DNA of 5,347 bases from Nitrospiraceae bacterium (GCA_003454665.1 DMKB01000319.1:1-5347); one strand, 5' to 3'; positions 1-5,278 are shown, numbered from the stretch's first letter. A program made the numbers and translations. Notes: generated from the letters alone by a model not told the origin.

Positions 1-606
1 CTCTTCGCCTTTCCTGCCGAATTGGAACAACGGCTCTCCCCGCAATGTATATACATACACCGTATGGCCCTGTGTATCGACGACATAGAGCCTGTTCAGC
101 GCATTATTCACGGCTATGCCCGTGGGCCTTTTCAATTTGCCCTTCTTCCCGATGGCCACCTTGAGCGTTCCCTGGGCATCGTACCCGAAGACTTTATTCA
201 GCGACGAATCGGAAACAAAGACCGTGCCGTCTGACGCGACGGCTACGCCGATGGGTTGGGAGAGCCTTCCCCCTCCGCGCTCCCCGATGTACGTTACCTT
301 ACGTTCCTTTCCATCAATGACGGCAACAGCGGAACCCGTTGAAAGCGCAACGTAAACCTTCTCGCGAGAAGCGAAAACTCCGTACGGTTTTTGCAATCCC
401 TGTTTCGAGGGCGCCCCAAAAACACTATCCCAGAAGCTTTTTTTCTGAAAATCGCCTTCCCCGCGGAAACTCTTGACAAAGGTCACTCTCGGGTCTTCAG
501 GCGGGGGCGGCCAGATAAGGCGCACCTGCTTGGGAGGGGTCGCGGCGCAGCCGCAAAGAAGGGCAAAAATAAATATGGACAGCCCGCACCATTTTTTTTT
601 CAGCAT
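1..606 (-). CDS. NHL-repeat beta-propeller lipoprotein, C-terminus cut by window edge
   Basis: An open frame runs from an ATG at 604-606 to the left edge, giving 202 residues and no stop, so the 3' end is missing. The N-terminus is a lipoprotein signal: KKK at 3-5, a hydrophobic stretch to L17, and a lipobox-like LCGC with the lipidated Cys at 20. A Pro-rich linker follows (WPPPPEDPRVTFVKSF, 32-47), typical of this lipoprotein family as I remember it. From residue 71 there are three visible NHL-type blades (about 71-110, 115-156 and 158-200), each with a P-x-G-V/I-A-like opening, a Y/FV(S/V)D-like strand and a closing G-rich turn; NHL proteins normally have five or six. A GGAG at 614-617 lies 7 nt upstream of the ATG. 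The protein should be anchored in a membrane facing the periplasm or outside. Its upstream neighbour is the tetraheme cytochrome, which suggests a role in cytochrome assembly, export or docking; that is inferred. The fold assignment is firm, the function is not. Confidence 0.88.
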   Translation of the reverse strand, partial: MLKKKWCGLSIFIFALLCGCAATPPKQVRLIWPPPPEDPRVTFVKSFRGEGDFQKKSFWDSVFGAPSKQGLQKPYGVFASREKVYVALSTGSAVAVIDGKERKVTYIGERGGGRLSQPIGVAVASDGTVFVSDSSLNKVFGYDAQGTLKVAIGKKGKLKRPTGIAVNNALNRLYVVDTQGHTVYVYTLRGEPLFQFGRKGEE

Positions 607-984
607 CGCAATTCTCCATCCCTTGTCGTCGGTATACTACTCAAAAGGATACTGCTATCGGCTGTTTCTCTTAAAGGCATCGCAAAGAAACCGCGCGATA
701 CAAAGATTTTCTTGAATACAGAGAATGATAAGTACTCTGCCCACAATAAGATTACACTCTTAAATAATATACTGCATACATGAATTCTCGAAGTACGATC
801 CATGACTCCGCGTTCGCTTTATAAAAGTACCATGGTGTCCCGGAGATGTCAATCAGAAGTAAGTGATTTTCCCTGCCACCTCCCTTGGCTGCAATCCTGA
901 AGCAGGCGGCTGCATACGGCGCATGGAATGAGACAGCGCCCGTTCTGTCTTGTGCGGAAGTCGATGAAAACCGGCAATTGAGGC
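607..984. other. Gene-free spacer between cytochrome terminator and NHL lipoprotein
   Basis: No convincing gene lies here; the open frames lack ribosome sites and recognisable composition. It carries a plausible sigma-70 promoter for the lipoprotein (824-852) and, upstream of that, short inverted repeats: AGACAG/CTGTCT at 931-936 and 945-950, and CCTG/CAGG around 896-906. A promoter at 824-852 would give a leader of about 210 nt. I looked for the GEMM (cyclic dinucleotide) riboswitch core on both strands and did not find it. Confidence 0.5.
824..852 (-). promoter_or_regulatory. Possible sigma-70 promoter for the NHL lipoprotein gene
   Basis: On the minus strand an exact TTGACA (847-852) is followed after 17 nt by TACTTT (824-829), which keeps the most conserved TA...T positions of the -10 box. 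The spacer contains the 8-bp palindrome ACCATGGT, which could be an operator but may be chance. Transcription would start near 817, giving a leader of about 210 nt before the ATG at 606. The terminator just upstream (985-1010) makes a separate promoter for the lipoprotein reasonable. The -10 box is weak, so the assignment is tentative. Confidence 0.4.
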
Positions 985-1010
985 AAAAAAAAGGAGGGGT
1001 TGCCCCCTCC
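985..1010 (-). terminator. Intrinsic terminator after the tetraheme cytochrome
   Basis: Read on the minus strand, a 7-bp GC-rich stem (GGAGGGG/CCCCTCC, 993-999 with 1004-1010, 4-nt loop) is followed directly by eight T residues (985-992). It begins 29 nt after the cytochrome stop codon. The stem plus U-run is a textbook rho-independent terminator and should separate the cytochrome transcript from the lipoprotein gene, at least in part. Confidence 0.9.
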
Positions 1011-1039
1011 TTCTCTGAAACAATCGCGAAACAAACAAT

Positions 1040-1699
1040 CTACTTGGTGTGACACTCTGTGCATAGCGCCGAGGCTGCGTTACTCGTTCTGAGGAACGGC
1101 ACGTTTGTATCGTCATGCACATCGTGGCAGGTACCGCACTGCACCGTGCCGCCGAAGAGCACGGCGTTCGGAAGTGTCGTCGGATCATTAAGCCCGCCGT
1201 CTGCAGTCACGAGAGCCGCATCGTAGGTAAAATTGATCGGATGGTCATTGCTGAGAACAATGCCGAGGTTGGCGCCTGAGACGATTAAACCGCTCGCATC
1301 GACTATTCCACCTGCGGTATCAAATACAGTACCTAGGTTTCCATCAGTCGGCGCTTTGTAGACAGAGTTGATCGCCACAGTCCCGTCATGGCACCCCATG
1401 CACAGCAACGATACCGACGTGCCAGCACCGATGTCAGTCACGGTGGCATCAAGCGTGCTGCTCGCATACACACCGAATGCAGCCGTACTTGTCGCCGTAT
1501 GGTTCCACAGCGGATCCTGTGTGATTGCTGTTGCCTGGTGAGGGGTATGGCAGTACACGCAGACCTGGGTCGACACTGCATCGGTGATATACGACCTCAT
1601 GTCATGGGCCGAACCCACAACTGCCGCCATGGCAGCGCTCGCGCCGATGAGCGCTATTGCCACTGCCAGTACTATTACTACTAAGCTTTTACCTTTCAT
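1040..1699 (-). CDS. Secreted tetraheme c-type cytochrome, OmcE-like
   Basis: This 219-residue protein has a signal peptide (KGK at the N-terminus, hydrophobic 6-20, cleavage likely near A25/A26) and exactly four CxxCH haem-binding motifs at 47-51, 100-104, 188-192 and 213-217. Five other His residues (32, 54, 67, 153, 195) are enough to give all four haems a second axial His. Motif context such as CxxCHTPH, LCMGCHDGTVA, NDHPINF and CGTCHDVHD with a C-terminal CxxCH is that of the doubled-CxxCH cytochromes. Size, haem number and motif order recall Geobacter OmcE, a filament-forming tetraheme cytochrome; that likeness is from memory and untested. The long, Gly/Ala/Thr/Asp-rich spacers between haems 2 and 3 fit an extracellular protein. 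The ATG is supported by a perfect AAGGAGG (1705-1711) 5 nt upstream. The gene has its own terminator and a candidate sigma-54 promoter. Cytochrome identity is near certain; filament formation is hypothesis. Confidence 0.95.
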   Translation of the reverse strand: MKGKSLVVIVLAVAIALIGASAAMAAVVGSAHDMRSYITDAVSTQVCVYCHTPHQATAITQDPLWNHTATSTAAFGVYASSTLDATVTDIGAGTSVSLLCMGCHDGTVAINSVYKAPTDGNLGTVFDTAGGIVDASGLIVSGANLGIVLSNDHPINFTYDAALVTADGGLNDPTTLPNAVLFGGTVQCGTCHDVHDDTNVPFLRTSNAASALCTECHTK

Positions 1700-1704
1700 T
1701 TTTT

Positions 1705-1711
1705 CCTCCTT
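1705..1711 (-). promoter_or_regulatory. Strong ribosome binding site of the cytochrome gene
   Basis: The minus strand reads AAGGAGG here, a full match to the 16S anti-Shine-Dalgarno, 5 nt before the ATG at 1697-1699. It fixes the start and suggests high translation, in keeping with an abundant structural or electron-carrier protein. Confidence 0.9.
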
Positions 1712-1728
1712 TTTGTGACTCCTTGTAT

Positions 1729-1768
1729 GATATCGATATCGTTTTCTGATGGTCCTGTTGAAACAACA
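1729..1768. promoter_or_regulatory. Two inverted repeats just upstream of the cytochrome RBS
   Basis: A perfect 12-bp palindrome GATATCGATATC (1729-1740) and an inverted repeat TGTTG-AAA-CAACA (1756-1768) lie 18-57 nt upstream of the ribosome site. They could be operators or part of the RNA leader. A weak -35/-10-like pair (TCAACA, 17 nt, TATCGA) on the minus strand overlaps them, so a second promoter is possible but not well supported. Confidence 0.35.
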
Positions 1769-1821
1769 ATTGCACGGTTTCTAAACTAACTGTGATCCCG
1801 AACCCTTATGTTGTGACGTTA

Positions 1822-1907
1822 AAGCGCATTTCCACGCTGCGACAAGGCAGCTACTGCCTCCTTCCCCCTCATTTACCCCCGATCAATTCATTGCTGATGA
1901 AATTGAT
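1822..1907 (-). promoter_or_regulatory. Structured leader of the cytochrome transcript
   Basis: Between the candidate sigma-54 promoter and the cytochrome ATG the transcript could form consecutive hairpins. The first (1882-1907) pairs ATCAATTTCAT with ATGAATTGAT, ten pairs with a single bulged T and a 5-nt loop. The second (1845-1859) pairs six bases, AGGCAG with CTGCCT, around a 3-nt loop. The third is weak (AGCG/CGCT, 1823-1838). None is followed by a T-run, so they are not terminators. I recognise no known riboswitch class; the GEMM core is absent. Control of translation or RNA stability is inference. Confidence 0.4.
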
Positions 1908-1938
1908 AGAAACCTTCTACCAAATCTCTTCTCTAGAT

Positions 1939-1955
1939 ATGCAACACATATGCCA
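1939..1955 (-). promoter_or_regulatory. Candidate sigma-54 (RpoN) promoter for the cytochrome
   Basis: The minus strand reads TGGCATATGTGTTGCAT. The -24 GG and -12 GC are exactly 10 nt apart, and TGGCA and TTGCA both match the RpoN consensus (TGGCACG-N4-TTGCA/T); the deviations are T and A in place of C and G after TGGCA. Transcription would start near 1928 in an AT-rich stretch, leaving a leader of about 230 nt before the cytochrome ATG. Such a promoter needs an enhancer-binding activator; possible sites lie upstream (GCGCAA copies at 1999 and 2031). Confidence 0.55.
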
Positions 1956-1998
1956 TAGTATTAACCTATTGATATTTTTAACTTATTGCACTTTTCTG

Positions 1999-2042
1999 GC
2001 GCAATAATACCGCAAAAATTGAGCGATTCTGCGCAAGCGCGC
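1999..2042. promoter_or_regulatory. Possible activator sites upstream of the sigma-54 promoter
   Basis: GCGCAA occurs at 1999-2004 and again at 2031-2036, where it is part of an inverted repeat GCGC-AA-GCGC (2031-2040). The two copies start 32 bp apart, about three helical turns, and lie roughly 70 and 105 bp upstream of the inferred start site, in the usual range for enhancer-binding proteins. The motif is short and this assignment is speculative. Confidence 0.2.
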
Positions 2043-2070
2043 TGTTGGTTTTAGCACAATGGAGAAGCAG

Positions 2071-2091
2071 GAGTCAGGAGTCAGGAGTCAG
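2071..2091. repeat. Three exact tandem copies of heptamer GAGTCAG
   Basis: GAGTCAG is repeated three times without gap or mismatch in the spacer between the spoIID-like gene and the cytochrome. It sits 40 bp from a second, unrelated heptamer array (2132-2175). Similar short heptamer repeats are known in cyanobacteria and, from memory, are common between genes in environmental genomes. Confidence 0.9.
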
Positions 2092-2131
2092 AATGAAGAT
2101 AACAAATATCAGACGAGAGACGACAGGCTAG

Positions 2132-2175
2132 AGCTATCAGCTATCAGCTATCAGCTATCAGCTATCAGCTATCAG
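2132..2175. repeat. Six exact tandem copies of heptamer AGCTATC
   Basis: AGCTATC is repeated six times perfectly (2132-2173) and followed by a partial AG. Each unit contains the self-complementary AGCT, so the array can form small hairpins on either strand. Complete identity of all copies implies recent expansion, probably by replication slippage. It is non-coding. Confidence 0.95.
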
Positions 2176-2299
2176 ACGGAAGATAGCAGAGGACAGAGAG
2201 AAGCGTAGACAGTAGACAAAGATAACAGACGTCAGACAGGAAAACAAAGACCACAGATGACAGACGAATGACAAGTGAAAGACAGAAGGCGCCGGAGCA
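2176..2299. repeat. Purine-rich low-complexity tract of CAGA/GACA words
   Basis: This spacer downstream of the spoIID-like stop codon is almost free of T-runs on the plus strand and is built from recurring words such as AGACAG, GACAGA and CAGACGA (2261-2267; also at 2110-2116). It looks like decayed short tandem repeat. The same composition reappears upstream of ruvB (5291-5347, CAGACGA at 5303). I see no gene and no intrinsic terminator for the spoIID-like gene in it. Confidence 0.6.
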
Positions 2300-3520
2300 T
2301 CAGCGCAGTTCGTCCATCGGCACGACTTTCGTCCCGGGGTAATAGCGGCTGAGGATGGACCGGAAATCCTTTCCCTTTTGCGCCATCTCACGGGCTCCCC
2401 ACTGGCACAGGCCCACTCCATGACCGAAGCCCCGACCCGAGAGCACCACTTCCTTTCCCCGGACCGCAGGCTCGAAAAACACACTCGGAATACGAGAGTA
2501 CCCGATGGCTGCTCTGAGCGTCTCCGCAGGCAGAGACAGGACCCCGCCGGAATGGGTAATGGCAACATCCCGCACCCTCCCCGCCGGCGTGATGCTCTCT
2601 ATTTTGAGTGAACGCATATTGGTTATCCCGTATCCCTTGCGATTGAGGGCGCGCGATATCCTGGCAATGCTGAACCGCTTTTCCCACAGCCCGTATTTGG
2701 ATATCTCCTGGCAATCGCAGTCTACGCCCTTGAGATACGGTACATCAATGCCCCAGAGTTCCGAGGCGTTTTCCGTATGGCCTCCGCAGCTCGAATGGTA
2801 AAAGGCTGGAATGATCCCCCCGTCGTAGGCGATCACCAGACCCCGCGTCTCTCTCACGGCCCGGACCGTGCGTTCGCGCTCGCCGAGCCCGCCGCCGTAA
2901 AGCTGGTTATTCACCGTAGCGACGAGATGATAGGATTTTCTGCCGGTATTTTCTTTTATATAGAGAGCATAGGTCCTTGAGGCCACTGCCTGGGACTTGA
3001 GTGCCTCGTATTCCCAGCGATGGGGTATCTCGGCCGCGACCACGCCCATGAGATATTCTTCGATATCCAGTTCATTGATAACACGGAGGGTCCTGTTTCT
3101 CCTTTTCCTGATCTCGATCCAGCCCCGGTATTGCTTCCCGTTAACGCGGACAAAACCGCCGCCTGACGCCCGAACCCGCACCGGCGTTCTCCCCAGGGAG
3201 CTCGCGCCGAAGGTGATCTTTTTCTTATTGCTTCCGGCATGGGCCCCTTCGGCGATGAGGCCTGTTGTTGAACGGAGCGTGACGGTTTTGCGCTTGTCCA
3301 TGATAAGCACACGAACCGACTCCGAAGCGAATACTGCAGACGAAAGGAAAAATGAAATGAGGAGAAGAAAGAGAGGAAATAATTTCAGCAGCAGGGCCGC
3401 ACCAGCGCAAGGCCTGCGGTCAACTGATTCATTCTTTGTATTATCGCTTATCGCTTGCATAAAATAAACCATCTCTCCGACCAGCCCAAGCAATAACGAA
3501 GAAACGCGCATACCCGTCAC
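2300..3520 (-). CDS. SpoIID/LytB-domain peptidoglycan lytic transglycosylase, exported
   Basis: The 406-residue protein (from GTG at 3518-3520) has a long polar N-terminus, then a hydrophobic segment at about 41-63 with a likely cleavage at AVFA (62-65). The SpoIID domain follows: SVRVLI at 68-73, and the core LDIEEYLMGVVAAEIP (151-166) where E164 corresponds to the catalytic glutamate of the family. A His/Cys cluster YHSSCGGH (241-248) is likely metal-binding as in SpoIID. The C-terminal signature GRGFGHGVGLCQWGA (362-376) comes before a closing IL-x-RYYPGT. SpoIID enzymes cut glycan strands that lack stem peptides; in non-sporulating bacteria such homologues are thought to serve wall remodelling. 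Start choice is uncertain: the GTG has an AAGGAG 11 nt upstream (3532-3537), while in-frame ATGs at 3511, 3472 and 3460 would give a more normal signal peptide. It lies 66 nt after queH. It does not by itself show sporulation. Confidence 0.93.
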   Translation of the reverse strand: MTGMRVSSLLLGLVGEMVYFMQAISDNTKNESVDRRPCAGAALLLKLFPLFLLLISFFLSSAVFASESVRVLIMDKRKTVTLRSTTGLIAEGAHAGSNKKKITFGASSLGRTPVRVRASGGGFVRVNGKQYRGWIEIRKRRNRTLRVINELDIEEYLMGVVAAEIPHRWEYEALKSQAVASRTYALYIKENTGRKSYHLVATVNNQLYGGGLGERERTVRAVRETRGLVIAYDGGIIPAFYHSSCGGHTENASELWGIDVPYLKGVDCDCQEISKYGLWEKRFSIARISRALNRKGYGITNMRSLKIESITPAGRVRDVAITHSGGVLSLPAETLRAAIGYSRIPSVFFEPAVRGKEVVLSGRGFGHGVGLCQWGAREMAQKGKDFRSILSRYYPGTKVVPMDELR

Positions 3521-3586
3521 CGTCGATTCGTCTCCTTGATGCTCGCACTGTCTTCGCCCGTGAACATCGTTCCGGTGGCATCCCGG

Positions 3587-4144
3587 CTACCTGACGGGAG
3601 AGCAGTGAGAGGTGCGTTCCTTGAGATACCGGTCCCGTTCGCTGTATATACACCCACAGTACTGCTGGCGGTAGAGTCCCATGGCCTTGGATTCAAGAAT
3701 GCCTTCGCGCCAGCCCCGCCGGAAGTCATCGTAATGGAATTCGATGCCGCGGTCGGCCGCCATCTCACGGCCGACACCCTTGATCATGTCGTGCTGCTGA
3801 TGTTTGCTGTAGAGAAGAGAGGTCGTGAAGAGGCGAAACCCCTTCTTCCCGGCCGCCTCAGCGGCGGCATCGAGCCGCATCCGGTAGCACTGCTCGCACC
3901 GCAGTGCTCCTTTGCCCATGACGCGGCAGAGAAACCCCTCCAGATCGTAATCATCACAGATGACCATGTCAAGCCCCACGCGTTGAGCAAAATTGTTGGT
4001 GGTATCGAGCCGTTTCCGGTATTCGAGATAGGGGTGTATGTTCGGGTTATAGAAATATCCCGTCGGCTCCAGCCCCTCCTCCTTCATCCGGTAGTACGGA
4101 TAGATCGCGCAGGGCGCGCAGCATATGTGGAAAAAGATCTTCAT
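3587..4144 (-). CDS. queH: Epoxyqueuosine reductase QueH (DUF208 family)
   Basis: QueH reduces epoxyqueuosine to queuosine in the wobble position of tRNAs with GUN anticodons; it is the non-homologous alternative to cobalamin-dependent QueG and carries an Fe-S cluster. The 185-residue product opens with the family hallmark HICCAPC (6-12; Cys 8, 9, 12), continues with CEQCYRMRL (C83, C86) and ends with YCGCIYS (162-168; C163, C165). These Cys supply the cluster and redox pair. The ATG at 4142-4144 gives the standard MKIFFHICCAPC start and normal family length. A longer frame to 4219 exists, but its extra 25 residues come from the CAAAT repeat and should be left out. No good Shine-Dalgarno precedes the ATG; instead a strong hairpin ends 6 nt upstream. 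The gene lies 114 nt after ruvB and 66 nt before the spoIID-like gene, an order I recall from clostridia and other anaerobes. Confidence 0.95.
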   Translation of the reverse strand: MKIFFHICCAPCAIYPYYRMKEEGLEPTGYFYNPNIHPYLEYRKRLDTTNNFAQRVGLDMVICDDYDLEGFLCRVMGKGALRCEQCYRMRLDAAAEAAGKKGFRLFTTSLLYSKHQQHDMIKGVGREMAADRGIEFHYDDFRRGWREGILESKAMGLYRQQYCGCIYSERDRYLKERTSHCSPVR

Positions 4145-4150
4145 ACGTTG

Positions 4151-4175
4151 CCGGAACGAGGCATCCACGTTCCGG
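4151..4175 (-). promoter_or_regulatory. Strong hairpin in the RBS position of queH
   Basis: CCGGAACG (4151-4158) and CGTTCCGG (4168-4175) form a perfect 8-bp stem around a 9-nt loop, ending only 6 nt before the queH ATG. It takes the place of a Shine-Dalgarno, and no T-run follows it, so it is not a terminator. It may limit or control queH translation or may be part of the adjacent repeat element. It does not look like a preQ1 riboswitch. Confidence 0.6.
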
Positions 4176-4176
4176 T

Positions 4177-4232
4177 ACAAATCACAAATTTCAAATGACA
4201 AATCCCAAATAAATTCCAATGACCAAATGCAA
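4177..4232. repeat. Degenerate CAAAT repeat with 7-bp phasing
   Basis: CAAAT occurs at 4178, 4185, 4192, 4199 and 4206, each exactly 7 bp after the last, then CCAAT at 4216 and CAAAT at 4224. The flanking bases vary, so this is a decayed heptamer array filling the ruvB-queH gap. On the minus strand it is T-rich and stop-free, which creates a false N-terminal extension of queH (an FIWDLSFEICDL-like peptide). From memory, tracts of this kind recur between genes in many environmental genomes. Confidence 0.8.
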
Positions 4233-4258
4233 AAATGACGAACGCTGCTCTCTCCTGC

Positions 4259-5278
4259 TTAGAGCAACTCCTCCTGTGGTGATGAAGCTTTTTTCCTTCC
4301 GAAATACTCATGGGAAAGCCTCGTTGCCTGTCTCCCCCGGGGCGTTCGGTCAAGAAAGCCCTCCTGTATCAAGAACGGCTCGTACACATCCTCGATCGTG
4401 TCTCGTTCCTCGTTGATGGCGGCAGCCAGGGTATCAAGCCCGACAGGGCCGCCGTCGAACTTGTCGATGATCGTCAGCAGGAGCCGGCGGTCCATCTCAT
4501 CGAATCCCCGTCCATCCACTTCCAACTTTTCCATGGCATGGGCGACGACGGCCGGATCAATCCTGCCGTCTCCCTGCACCTGGGCAAAATCCCGCACCCG
4601 GCGGAGCAGTCGGTTGGCGATCCGCGGAGTACCCCGTGACCGCCGGGAAATCTCGGCGGCGGCAGCAGGTTCAATAGGTACGTTCAACAGGCCTGACGAA
4701 CGCTGAACGATTTGCTGGAGTTCGTCGCCGGCATAAAAATTCAGCCTGTCTATCACACCGAAACGGTCCCTGAGTGGAGAGGTCAGCAGCCCGGTCCTCG
4801 TCGTCGCCCCGACGAGCGTAAAGTACGGCAGATCGAGCTTGATGGAGCGCGCGGCAGGACCCTGGCCGATGATGATATCAAGCTGAAAATCCTCCATGGC
4901 AGGATAGAGGATCTCTTCCACGACACGGTTCAGCCGGTGTATCTCGTCGATGAACAGGACGTCGCATTCCTGCAGGTTCGTCAGGATCGCTGCCAGGTCA
5001 CCGGCCCGCTCGAGCACGGGACCGGATGTCGATTTTATCCCGACACCCAACTCGTGGGCAATGATGTTCGCCAGGGTCGTCTTCCCGAGTCCCGGGGGGC
5101 CGCAGAAAAGCACATGGTCAAGGGCCTCCCCGCGAGCCTTCGCCGCCTGGATGAAGACGCGCAGGTTATCCTTCAGTTTCTCCTGGCCGATGAATTCGTC
5201 AAACCGCAGGGGCCGCAGGCTCCGGTCCAGCTGGATGTCATCGGTTTCCTGTTCTGATGAAATGATACGTTTGGGCAA
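4259..5278 (-). CDS. ruvB: Holliday junction branch migration ATPase RuvB
   Basis: RuvB is the hexameric AAA+ motor that, with RuvA, drives branch migration of Holliday junctions before RuvC cleavage. The 339-residue product has the full family layout and usual length: N-terminal LRPLRFDEFIGQ (21-32), Walker A GPPGLGKTT (60-68), Walker B with IDEIH (110-114), sensor 1 GATTR (157-161), arginine-finger region LRDRFG (169-174), sensor 2 region RGTPRIANRLLRR (215-227), and a C-terminal winged-helix domain ending in RGRQATRLSHEYFG (314-327). The start is TTG (5276-5278): no in-frame ATG lies near it, the next residues PKRIIS fit RuvB N-termini, and TGAGG (5286-5290) sits 7 nt upstream. It is intact with no missing motif. 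ruvA, and perhaps ruvC, would be expected to the right beyond the window. queH and the spoIID-like gene follow in the same direction and may be co-transcribed. Confidence 0.98.
   Translation of the reverse strand: MPKRIISSEQETDDIQLDRSLRPLRFDEFIGQEKLKDNLRVFIQAAKARGEALDHVLFCGPPGLGKTTLANIIAHELGVGIKSTSGPVLERAGDLAAILTNLQECDVLFIDEIHRLNRVVEEILYPAMEDFQLDIIIGQGPAARSIKLDLPYFTLVGATTRTGLLTSPLRDRFGVIDRLNFYAGDELQQIVQRSSGLLNVPIEPAAAAEISRRSRGTPRIANRLLRRVRDFAQVQGDGRIDPAVVAHAMEKLEVDGRGFDEMDRRLLLTIIDKFDGGPVGLDTLAAAINEERDTIEDVYEPFLIQEGFLDRTPRGRQATRLSHEYFGRKKASSPQEELL

Noticed and set aside
391..783. 130-codon plus-strand open frame at the left end
   Set aside because: It overlaps the N-terminus and upstream region of the NHL lipoprotein in antisense, and its product is low-complexity and basic with no domain.
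853..984. Riboswitch or small RNA made of the short hairpins at 896-906 and 931-950
   Set aside because: The stems are only 4-6 bp, the GEMM core and other motifs I know are missing, and the segment lies upstream of the only plausible promoter there.
1795..2007. 71-codon plus-strand open frame in the cytochrome upstream spacer
   Set aside because: It lacks a ribosome site, has no recognisable composition, and covers the candidate sigma-54 promoter and leader hairpins.
2071..2091. GAGTC sites in the heptamers as clustered GANTC methylation targets
   Set aside because: Three GANTC sites follow simply from the repeat unit, and nothing here indicates a CcrM-type methylase.
2071..2175. CRISPR array
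   Set aside because: The repeats are contiguous heptamers without spacers and no cas gene is present.
2158..2568. 136-codon minus-strand open frame overlapping the 3' end of the spoIID-like gene
   Set aside because: It is out of frame with the real gene, and its C-terminal part is translated low-complexity repeat.
3536..4198. 220-codon open frame on the plus strand opposite queH
   Set aside because: It is antisense to a well-recognised gene, shows no known motif, and is explained by the GC-rich third positions of queH.
4232..4262. Terminator at the end of ruvB (GCTCT/AGAGC stem)
   Set aside because: The stem is 5 bp and the T-run starts many bases after it, so it does not fit an intrinsic terminator.
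4712..5257. 181-codon plus-strand open frame opposite ruvB
   Set aside because: It is a shadow of the ruvB coding sequence, with no family resemblance or ribosome site.
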